Shown here: piece by piece, positions 23,715-34,600 of the stretch
Layout: each line of letters starts with the position of its first letter
Numbering within the stretch: position 1 is the stretch's first letter
Source of the DNA: Ditylenchus dipsaci
Taxonomy: Eukaryota > Nematoda > Chromadorea > Rhabditida > Anguinidae
Assembly (NCBI GenBank): GCA_004194705.1
Contig: SADC01001307.1
Coordinates: 434,001-498,000 of the forward strand
Direction of reading: 5' to 3'
Length of the DNA stretch: 64,000 nucleotides
Made by a program: the position numbers and the translations under genes
The notes under the pieces: generated by a model
What the model saw: the letters and a program-made list of their open reading frames with translations, nothing else
What the model was told of the DNA's origin: nothing
Database searches by the model: none

Positions 23715-25826
23715 ATGCCGACCACAATCAACCGCCTATTCCATCGTCTCAATAACAGTCGGCGGTCCTTCTCCGTCTCTTCAGCCGCCAAAAAGAAGAA
23801 GTCGAGCAGTCCGCCTCCTGCAGCCTTACCCTCTACCACTAACAATCGACTAGACATACCCCTTTTGGTGCTGTTCCCCAAATGCTCCTCCTCGTTAACC
23901 AGTGGCAGTCAATATGATCCTGAAAACCACCCCAAACTGTCTGCCCACTCCTCTCCCATCCTCAGCCATATATTCGGATCCAGCAACGTTAGCCTAAGTG
24001 GCAAACCCAAGGACTCCGTAGTTGTGAATTCACCGTTGCTGCCAGAAGCACTATTCCTAAATGTCTAGACTATATTGAAGACCCCTTTGAATTATGCCGA
24101 CTCAAGAGGGTGAGCAGTGGAGTGCACAAGTATGTGAGGAGGAGGATGGACCGAGTCACTCATATGGATGTCAGCAAAGTCAAGTTCAGGTTAGTGCGAT
24201 TTGAATTGGCCTTCATAAATTGCTAAAACAAACAAAAAGGTTCCAGCATGACTATTGGTTCCGTTGAGAACGGCATTTCCGAATGTATGCTCACGAGGGT
24301 AATAGCCGCAACTGGGAGGGCGGTTTTGGCGCTAGTAGCGAACACCTCCCTCCCCATAAATCGCAGCTTTTAAAAATCGCTGTAACTACCTTTAAAACAA
24401 CAAGTCTAGGCTTGGCAAAAACGAGTAGCGTCGTGTTTATTCTATTTTCGCTGTTTTACACTACCAATTTTCAGTGATTCAACCTGTTCGCAAATCTCTC
24501 GATGCGCCAGTTCCATCGTTTTGGACCATAATCAGTGGTATGCGCATCCCAGTGGTGACTACAAAGTGCTTATGCGGCTGGTGCCGCTTAACACCTACAC
24601 ACAACAACTACAAGAAGAGGATAGGCAAGAGGAGTACAGGGTTGAGCTGATGGTGGACAATAGCTGGACATCCAGAGATATATCATTGCTGTGCAGTGTG
24701 CTCCTCAATGTGTTCCGTCAGAATTTGAAAATTATTCATGTGGATGCGCCCATAGTAGAATTGGTAAATCAATTATCGATGACTATAACTGGAGTAGCCA
24801 TATATTTTGCCCTAATTACAGATCATAGCCAGCCTGTCGATCATTGACCTGGACAGGTGGTATGCTTTCCAATGTTTCATGAAGGCTGTAAATGACCATC
24901 AGATGCACTTGGCCATCAACCATTTGCCTGCTAACCCTTCCAGTGACCCTAAGGACCTGTATTGGCCCAAGGTGGAGACATTGGTAATTCGTAGCACTGA
25001 GAGGCAGTCTGCTCATCTGGCTAGGTAAATTGCAATCATGCAAGAATGAAAATGTGAAACAAAGTTCAGTCACGTGACTTCAAAAAGATTATAATTAAAA
25101 ACAGAGATTTGTCTTGATGGACGGGTTTCACAAAAAAACTTTTTAGTATCTGATAATTTTTATTGCAAATTTTCAATGGAATCTGAAAAATGGCAAACAA
25201 ATTTTCAGGAGAATCGCACATTTCATAATAAATCTCAAATTTTGAAAATATTTTGTAAATTCTGATCCAAGATTCTAGTCCGGAAAATTACAAGATTCCA
25301 ACTTTGCCTGTCCTTTTGAGAACCGCGATTATTTCGCTATTTAGAACCGCAGCTCTTTATTTAACACACGCTATTTTTAGAGTTATGAGTTTGGAATCCC
25401 GAATTGTGGGTCTAAATAGCGAAGCTATCTTGTTCCTCAAAAATTACCGTCAAAATCGGAATTTCTGCGATTTTCCGGATAATTGTGATTCCGGAAAAAA
25501 GTGTTGGACCCTAGGCGGGAAGGAAGTTTTTGGAGTGGCTTTACACCGAGAGTCGACTGTGCAGTAATTGCAAAACTTTCACTGTATCAAAAAATTAAAA
25601 ATTGTATTTCACTTGATAATAATTTGTTTTCAGACTATTAGACTATGGAGTGCGATCCCAGCTGGTGATGGACAGAAGGAAATTGGACATGCTCAAAATA
25701 GAACTGACTGGTGTTAAAACCATGAACAAAGATTTGAAAAGGAATTTGTACCATTTCCGCTGCTGGGCGGGCTCAGCTGGTTTTGATGACCGCTTTTCTC
25801 AGCACTATTCTGTCAACGTGGTCTAA
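23715..25826 (+). CDS. F-box protein, four exons, with an apparent frameshift inside the F-box
   Basis: Exons 23715-24189, 24475-24763, 24822-25024 and 25634-25826 give about 386 residues. An F-box lies near residues 108-155: SPLLPEALFLNV is followed, one frame over, by LDYIEDPFELCRLKRVSS. This fits the LPxE...V(L)xYL...LCRLxxVS pattern that binds Skp1 in SCF ubiquitin ligases. The frame breaks at 24064-24068 (gtctag), and one extra C restores it. The other three exons join in phase with GT-AG introns of 285, 58 and 609 bp and give a C-terminal domain of about 225 residues (LLCSVLLNVFRQNLKII, WPKVETLVIRST, DRRKLDMLKIELTGV), which resembles the substrate-side domains of nematode F-box proteins. 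The N-terminal 100 residues are Ser/Pro-rich. Stop at 25824, AATAAA at 25955. The start at 23715 is the first in-frame Met and is uncertain. The substrate is unknown. Confidence 0.72.
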
Positions 25827-25954
25827 CTACATGGAATTTCATTTTAACGTTTTTGTATATCTGGTGTTTGACGTAACTCTAGGCAATAGCAAGCATATTG
25901 TAGCCTAGTTTTGAAGATATTATTGACAATATTATATGATATTACACCAATTTC

Positions 25955-25960
25955 AATAAA
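25955..25960 (+). terminator. Poly(A) signal of the F-box gene
   Basis: A canonical AATAAA lies 129 bp after the F-box gene stop codon, in the expected orientation. Confidence 0.6.
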
Positions 25961-26336
25961 CTTTTTTCACAGCAAGCTGCAATCTAAAGGAATGCCAAAA
26001 ATCGCCCTGAAAATTCTACTCAACATTGAAAAACTTTAAATCCAATTTAGAGTAACTTTTAGTATCATCACTCTTAACTTTTCCAAAAAGCAAAATTTTC
26101 GCAAGCGGTTCACCCAAAAGTTATAGCACACTCAATTCTCCTACTTGTTTTCGCAAATGATAACTTCGGGGTTGGTTGTTATAGAGCAGGTCACTGTCGA
26201 AAAATCGAAGAAGTTCAGAGCACGTAAACGTTCTTATTAATAAGATTTGTCCTTATTTTGTGATTCCAAATCTTACTTTTTTAGAATTTGACGTCAAAAT
26301 CTTATTTTTGGTGCCAAAATAGCAAGAAGCACTAGA

Positions 26337-26467
26337 TCAAATGAGAAGGAGTAAGTTGTGCCATTTCAATTTGTGCCCTTTCAGTTTGTGCTTTTCTATG
26401 AGTAATTTTGAACCGATAAAATGCCAAAAAGGGCAAAAAACTGAAATGGCACAACTTACTCCTTCCA
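26337..26467. repeat. Short palindrome
   Basis: gaaggagtaagttgtgccat and atggcacaacttactccttc are inverted; a ttcagtttgtgc word repeats inside. It lies in the gene-free interval after the F-box gene. Confidence 0.45.
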
Positions 26468-26854
26468 ATAAAATAGCATGATTTTAACCAGGTCTGCATG
26501 TTTTCGCTAGTTTTCCGGCCAAAATAATGTTGGCTTGAATTTCGCGCTAGATCTAACTCTTTCATAATCAAATAGTATTGCTATAAAGTGAAAAATGGTA
26601 CTGCCAAAAGCTGGTAATTAGTTTTTAAGTGAACTTTCACTAGTATATTCATCTCTGTCAATGAAGTTCACATTTGGCACCAGCCGAAGGGGTTATAAAG
26701 GGAAGTGAATGGGGATCTCATTTTGGTCATAGTTAGGGTACTAAGAAACTAGCTTAAGTGATTATTATTGAAAAGCTGAATGTTTACGGGAAAGTCAACT
26801 GTACAAAATGTGATAGGGTTTGTTTTCAGTCGAAAAAAATTGAATTCTCGCCTA

Positions 26855-27330
26855 ATGATTCTCGCCTAGTCCCCAAATTCTAATAAAATCCCAAATTCGA
26901 AATCCCAAATCCCAAATTCGTCCCTAATTCTCGCCTAGTCCCCAATGAGTGAGCGATTTTTTTTGACTTGTTTAGGCGGGTACGGCTGAAGATTTTTTTC
27001 TCGGCTGAACTTTCTTTCCTGTTGGTGCCATTTTGTAGCTGAGATTCAGGGCTACAAATTTTTCCAGCCACATATCGCTGAAAAAGTTTTGATAAAAATG
27101 CGTTTATTTGCACTCAACATCGCACTCTACATCTCACTAAATGAGTGCAATGTAGAGTGCAAATAAACACATTTTTATCAAAAAAAATTTCAGCGATATG
27201 TGGATGAAATTTTTTTTATTGCGTAGCCCTGCATCTCAGCTACAAATGGTGCCAACAGAAAAAAGTTCGGCCAAGAAAAAAATTTATATCCGTTTTTTGC
27301 AATTCACATCGCACTCATTGGGGACGCGCC
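26855..27330. repeat. Inverted repeat around a cattgcactc centre
   Basis: gtccccaatgagtgagcgat and cgcactcattggggacgcgc are inverted, as are tttggcaccattttgtagc-like and gctacaaatggtgccaacag arms. Also contains a tandem cccaaattcgaaatcccaaa. Confidence 0.45.
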
Positions 27331-28382
27331 TTTAGACGAAAAATATAAAAAGATCTCACAAATCAAACAAAAGTGTTTTGAAACTTCAGACAATTTTTTT
27401 CAATCATTATAACCACTAGTCTGCCTCAAACACCTGATTAAATTATCTGTTTGAAAGCATTGCCAAAGCCAAGTACTTCTTGTCACAGGGTTCAATCAAT
27501 TTTTAAAGTTGTTTCTGACTCCGGAAAGATCATTGACGCACTGTGGCAGGTAGATAGCTACTACTACATCACCAGCTAGCTATGCAGCAGCAGGGGTAAC
27601 ACCAAACTCCAAGCCTATCCATATTCCTCTTCTTTGATAATAGCTGTTATTCTTGTTCCTTTTCTCAAATTCCATTCACCAGCATTAGAGAAGATAATAG
27701 CAGTGGCAGCAAAAAAAAACAACAACACTAGCTAAGAGACTCCACTTAAAAAATTGCTTAAATACAGCTTAGAAGAGTGACAATACCACTATCTCTATTG
27801 GTCTTTTTAGCAGCAAAGTCAGACAGCAAGAAAGCCGAGCAAGGTTGCCGTGGCTTGCAGCTAGCTAACCAGTTGGTGGGGGCATGTCTTTCTGCTAGTT
27901 TGTTTCGAAATGCGGCCGGCTGTTAGCTTAATCAATCCGAAATTCCCTCTTCTTTTCCTAGTTCTTCTCATGCTGGTGTTGTTATTGCTATATCTTTTTT
28001 ATGATGTAAAGAGACTTTTTCAGGGGTAAATATGGGAAAAGAAAAAGTGGACTGTAAACCCCCAACGAAATTGTGAGACTTAGTTAGTGTAAACATTGAC
28101 CTAGCACGAATTTTCCATGAAAAAATGAAAAGTGAACTTATTTTATTTTCACGCGACTCAACATTTTTCATTTTCGAATTTTTGTTTTTAATGCATCTAC
28201 TCAAATTATCCCAAACCAGCCCAATCCACCTCAAACGCTGGTTTTGATAGTTTGGGATGGTTTGAAGTAGTCTTGCAGGTATTTTTGCCCAAAATGGGAG
28301 GAGTGACAAACGGAACAAGTACCGACTTGAAAATATTATTATTCGAAAGTTTATAAGTCGAAGCAGTAAATTCGGCTGCATA

Positions 28383-28490
28383 ACGTTTGCTCAAAACGAC
28401 ACTTGCTCAAACGACAGTTCCCTCACTACCGTTATATCAGGCCAAAAAGTAAAAATCGATGAACAATTGTCGTTTGAGCAAACGTGAGCG
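28383..28490. repeat. Short inverted repeat with gctcaaacgac words
   Basis: cgtttgctcaaaacgacact then gctcaaacgacagttccc (28384-28425) is mirrored by attgtcgtttgagcaaacgt (28466-28486). It resembles foldback arm words but has only two units. Confidence 0.4.
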
Positions 28491-31400
28491 TGAAAATAAG
28501 CGTGAAAAATTACACCGATTAGATGCATAAAAAAATTTCGAAATTTGATGATGGGACGACGGTCTTCACATTCCCATAAAAAGTAAATAAAATTTTTGTT
28601 TTTTTTTATTTTCTAGAGTTTTACTGAAGTTTTCAATTTTCACTTTTTATACCCACGGAGACGTCTTTTACGCGAGTCCAATTTCAGCTCCAGTTTTTAG
28701 AACTAAGCTTTTAGCTTATAAATTATCTTAGGATTGCATCATGCTGATGAATTTGCCTGCAAAAAAAGAACCATATTATTTTTGCCTCAGTATTTATCGA
28801 AAATATTTTTTCTAAAATCCAGGGTTTGTTTTTGTTGTTGTTTTGGAAGAGCTTAGTGCTTTTACTGTTGCTTCTACCTGCCTGAAATTTGATCGGTTTA
28901 GACGTTTGAGTAAAAGCAGTAGAAGGAACAGATTTAAGCAGGGCACTACCCACAAATAAAGTAGATTACACATAAAACTGTTCTCTGAGCCCAACACCCG
29001 TCCCACCCCTTCTACAAAAACATTTTCATCTTTTTGCTAATATTAGTGCAGCTTTTTAAATCAGTGGTGGTTCTGGTTTTGTTGTATAGCATACGTTGTG
29101 CAACAAGGAAACAACTGCAGTGCCAGATGTTGTCTGTGCTTAGACAGGCCTAATCATTTCTTACGTTGTGGTGAAATTCAATAGTTCATTTGGCTTGTGC
29201 GATTGCCCCAATGATATAGCTAACCTAAAACAGTTTTTCTTTGTTCTTTGAAACATTTTCTAGACTAGTAGTTGTGCAGCATTACATCTCTTAAACACTT
29301 CCTCGCGCTTACTAAGTGATCTAAATGACCTTCCGTATCATGTTCACATCCCTTTTGAGGATCACCTTTGGCCGGTCCCTAGGACACCAACCCTAACTTT
29401 GACGTGAAATTTCAAAGCTAAAAAATATTGAAATTGCAAAAAAGAATTAGCATACACCTGAGAGGCCTGTGTATGACCGATTTTTATTTTTCTACGACCG
29501 GGTATGGGCCTGAGTGTCGACCTGAGTGCGGACTTAAAGGAGCTGGAAAAGGGGCTTCCTTGAAAAGTTAATGGGACCAGCAAATTTTTTTGAATCGTTC
29601 TATTTTGCACTCGTTATGCGTCTAATCTAATATTGATGACCTTAAATTAAATAATTAAATTAATTTTATTAAATTAAACATGAACTATGCAGAAAACTTA
29701 AAAAATCTAGATTAGAACGCATGTAAAAGTTTGTCGAAAAATAAAAGAACTGCTGGTCCCCCGCCTTTTCCCCGTGTCGCGCACGGGCATGCCCCTTCAA
29801 GCATTTTTATCCAAAAAAATTCAATCATATGTAGTTTATTAATATCTTATTTTAAAGGCCTATATCTAGCTACAAGATGATGCTAAGATAGGGTTGCGAT
29901 CTAAAAATTTCGAAAATAAGAACATTTAAAAAGAAGATTTGGCCCCAAAAATAAAGACATTTTCTAAGATAGGCAAAAAGCAGCTTTGAAATTTATATTT
30001 TACGTAAACTAATAGCAATTTTAATGAAAGAAATCAGAATGAATTGATTTTTAATGTATTATTTCTTCCGCTTATATAGCCTGACGCAGTTTTTTATCCT
30101 TTATCATGCTGTAGACTCTGGGGCAGTCGACAGTAGACCCGAACTTGTAGAAAAGCTTCGATCGTTTCCAACTTCAAAAAATTTCTGACAACAGTTGACT
30201 GCGCTTTGCACAAAGAGAAAAAACGCTCGATAAACGTTTAAACCACCTCTATGAAGTTAAGTTACTAGTAACTCGAGAAAGTACTCACTGCGCTTTGTAA
30301 CCCACTGCAACAACGTTGATTATATTATTGAACGCAGTACAGTGAATTTTTTCTAATCTCTTCCAACTACTTTAAAAAATCAGACTTTAACTGACTTTTG
30401 CGTTTTGTATTAGACATTTCAGCACCTATAAAGAAAATCTGCAAACAAAGCGAGAGAAAATTTAGAGAAAAAAACGAAACAAAATCAGACAAATTTGAAA
30501 GGTTCATTGCAAAAGAGCCAATTTATAGCTCTGAACATATACACACGATTTGTAATAAGTTTTTGAGAAATAAGAGATCGCTTAAAAGCAGGACTAGATT
30601 GGTGTCATATTTTTAATTTTGCTGTGTTTTTCATATTGGCTACGATATGTCCTTAAAATTTATTAGCTATGCTGATCCTATTTCTGCGACCCGTTTTTTT
30701 AACTTTTAAAATTGATCGTAAGTTGAAAGGGCCTGCATATAACCATTGAAAATTTTTTATTATCTTTTAGTTTTTTATTTAAAGTTTTTTTTATTCTCAG
30801 CAGAACATACCTAGTGGGCATTTAGCCTGGCTTATCCTTCTAATTCATTGCCCCACTTCTAATGTATGAGTAAAAATTCCAGTTTTTTTTTAAATTGTCT
30901 TCCGAAAATTCTTTCAAAAATAATGAAACCCTTCGATCAAAAAGAATACTTGGAACAGTACCTGATGGATCACATAACGATTGTAACACAAGTTTATAGC
31001 AGATTTTCAAAGCCTTATATTTTATCAAACTTATTATCCTAGCAGATTTTTCATTGCTTTTTATAGCCCAAAATCTCTCTTTTAAAGGAGCATACCAGCG
31101 CGTTACACTGCAAATTAAGGCGGAGACCAACAGTTTTTCGAAAATCGTCCTTGTTTTCACACGTTTCAACTCAAATCTAAACAATTGTGAGGTCGTTTTG
31201 AGAAGTTGATAAGCGTTTTCATCAACTTAGCTGGTCAAAAGTTTAATTGCTTCAATAACATCTTTGCATTGGGTTGTAGCGCAGTTTAAAAGCTACAAAA
31301 CCTATTTTAAATATGTTAATTAAATAATCTTTGAGAATATAAGAGTTGAGATATGGTCTTTTGAAAAAAGGAATTTCTTTAAAAAAATAAATAAAATCCA

Positions 31401-31632
31401 AGTTGAATTTTTGTCGAATTTTTAGGATTTTCGGTCCATTTTTAAAGGAACTTTTTTCATATCTCAACTTTTAAATTTTTAAAAGTCATTCTGTGAAATG
31501 GGTTTTTTTTATCTCTCTCTTTAAATCACAAATTTTATTTTGTAAACTTGTATTATGCTTTGCCTATATGCGCACTTTCTTGGCTTCTAATTCATTACGC
31601 GAAATACATAAAAAATGCTCTTGACTAAAATA

Positions 31633-31643
31633 TGTTTTTGCAG
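31633..31643 (+). promoter_or_regulatory. Possible splice acceptor just upstream of the SLC7 start
   Basis: A pyrimidine-rich tract ending in tttttgcag stops 53 bp before the ATG at 31696. It could be the acceptor of a 5' UTR intron or, if the animal trans-splices, of a spliced leader. Only the motif supports this. Confidence 0.3.
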
Positions 31644-31695
31644 AAGCTAATATACACAAGAGTCAAACAATTAGTTAGTCAATATTCAAGTGTGC

Positions 31696-34600
31696 ATGGA
31701 CAACGGTCATGGATTGCATCATTCCGTGTCCGCCGCGCCCCTCATGCCACCCTCCAGCCAATACAAAATGGGATATTTTGGAGCCACTTCCTATGGTTGG
31801 TCTGTTAGAGTATCAAGCAAATAGTGAACTAGCAATTTAGTGATCGGAAACATCATAGGATCGGGTATATTCATCACCCCATCCACCATTATCAGGTATA
31901 CATTCTTTTCGCTGCTGCATACCAAAAAACCACTACTAACTACAAAAAAATTGTTAATTTTAGATACACTGAGTCGGTAGGGCTATCCTTGGTTGTATGG
32001 GTGCTCTGCGCTTTATTGCCTTTCTGGGTAAGTTTTTGATAGATTTTTTGGCCAATAAACCAAAATCAAAAACTAAGTCTCGAAAAACTGGGAAAATCTG
32101 TTATAGCATAATACCCGTTTATTTACGACAAAAACAAACCTCCGTCTTTAAAAAAAACCTTAGAGACCGGTAAACCGACCGAAAATTAAAAAAAAACAGG
32201 AACCAAAAACCAAATTTCAAAAAAAACCTTTTTTAAAACCGATCTATTTAAAAAAACAGACCGCCAACTATCCTATTTTCAAGTAGCACCAAAAATTCAA
32301 CACCGAGGTAAAAAAGTTGAAAATGAAGAGTAAGAGTTAGTTGACTGTTCTTAGAAAAGTGTTTACTCTTACGGTAATAATAACAACTGTACAATGTATT
32401 GAAAATTTTTAGGTTCTCTCTGCTACATTGAATTGGGTACGAGTATTAGAGAGGCTGGTTGTGACTTCGCCTATGTAACTTGTTACATAATTCAAATTGC
32501 CATTTCCTTATGCATATTATTTAGATATGCTATGTAAAATGGTACAGTATAGGTGAAGATATCTTTTCTAAAGAATCCCAGATAGTGGAATAACTAACCT
32601 ATTTTCAGCCTTTTCTTTTATGTGGGTCTCTGTGCTAATGACTTATCCAGCTACAATTGGTAAGTCACTAACGAGGAGGGGACACTGACTTAACCTGGGG
32701 AACTTCTAAAATTTTTTTTGCCTATTCTTGTAGAGCATCCCCAAGTTTGTTATAAATCTGGCTCCCCAGCTCTGAAGGTTCTACAAAAATTAGTACAACC
32801 GATACTCCAAAATTCTACAAACAATTCGATACTTATAATATCATGGTTTTTGGTAACTGACCCATGGGGCTTGGGTCACTTTTTTATTTTTTGTTGGCCT
32901 TCAGAGCTGAGTAGCCTAATTCACAAGAGATTTGAGCATGCTCTACAAGAATACACAGAACAAAGTTTCATCAAAATTCCCCCAGGTCACAGCCAAAGCT
33001 ACTTGTAAGCCACAAAGAACCCTTTCTTTCAAATATTTTACGTGTGTATATCTGTGAATTTTGTGGGGGATTTTACAGAGGTCATACAGACACTATCACA
33101 ATACTTCAAATCTTCAAATCCTTTCAAACAAATTCGAATTTCAGCCATAATCTCAGAGACCTTTGGTCAATACTTATTGGAAGGCCTTCGTCAGTCGTAC
33201 GACATCCCGGAGGCCTGGCTGCCCTGTGCACAGAAGCTGTTTGGAATCACGCTGTTATGTTGGTGACTCTTTCGCTAATTACTTAGGTCGGCAGCACAGT
33301 TAACTTTACTGACATTATTCTCCAGGGTTAATCACTTGGATGAACTTCTTCGCTCTCGGCAAATTCGCTGCCAGGTTCCAGATAATAGCCACAGTGGCTA
33401 AATTGCTGGCTTGTGCTCTCATCATTCTGACTGGTTTCTACTTTCTGTTTGTCAAAGGATGGAATGAAAGCCTGAAGGATCCGATGCAGAATAGCAACAC
33501 AAAGATGGGGATCTGATGATGGGTTTGTATGGTGGATTGTATGCCTACTCTGGTTGGGATATTCTCAATTTTGGCACAGGAGAAATATACAAACCAAAAA
33601 GGTAGGCCTTTTAATTAATATTGCTTGTTTTATTATGTAAACATTTGTTTTTCAGGAATATGCCCTTAGCACTGCTCAGCGGCATACTGATTGTGTCAGT
33701 GGTGTATTTTGCCATCAATATTGCTTATTTTGCGGTTCTGGATGTGGACACTATGAAGTCGTCCAACGCTGTAGCGGCGGTCAGTCAGTTTTATATAGGG
33801 TCTGACAATATTTTTTCTGAAAATACAATAAAAAATTAGCTGTCAATAAAATAGATTCAATAGAATGGATATTTGTGGTATTTTAGTCTTGAAATTAAAA
33901 ATTTTAGTTTTTCATAATGAAGAAACTGTGCGTAAGAATGCAAAACATGTGAAAAATTGAGCTTGAGTATTTGGATAAGATACTTTTGAAAAATTACCTG
34001 TGTCATTTTGTCCCGGGCATTTCGGCTGTGTAATTTTGCCACGAAACCGCTTAACCGCCACTTAACCCCAAAAATATGCCATTTATTCATTTATAGCACG
34101 ATCAAAATTCCCGCGCAAAATATGCCATTTACCGCCCCCCCCCCTTCTTCGCCCAATTGGCCTCGATGGTAAAAAAAAATATTTGGAGGCGTATTATATG
34201 TCTAAGACCAAAATTTTAGCTGTTCAGCCAAAAAACTCTAGGCAGTTTCTCTGCAGCAATCCCATTCTTGATCGGTGTGCTCCTGATTGGTTCTTTGAAT
34301 TCTAATCTGTTTTGTGGCAGCCGGTGTGTTTTCATTCAAATCCTCATCAAACAAATATTTAACATTGTTGTTGCAGGTATATGTTTGGTGCCGCAAAACA
34401 AGGGCATCTTCCAGCCTGTTTCAGTTGTGTCAATGTGATCAACGAGAGTCCACGGGTGGCTGTCTTCGCACAGGTCACCACTTCACTTTTCTTACATATT
34501 TTTTTCAGTTTTTTCACTCGGGCATAAAATTCTGCATTGAAGTTTTGTGAAATTCTCAGATTGGGAAAATATTAAAAAATTATTTAATTTTTTCCATGAA

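Larger units (their letters stand above)
25961..31632. other. Intergenic interval between the F-box and SLC7 genes
   Basis: Apart from the three palindromes listed separately (26337, 26855, 28383), I see no exon with credible splice sites. The longest frame (27968-28381, minus) has no motif. Long A and T runs are common. Confidence 0.4.

Noticed and set aside
27968..28381. 137-codon minus-strand ORF
   Set aside because: No motif, no neighbouring exons with proper splice sites, and composition like the surrounding AT-rich DNA.
32718..33266. ORFs inside SLC7
   Set aside because: 32718-33008 is intronic. The part 33145-33258 is an exon, but in the model's own frame and bounded by splice sites.
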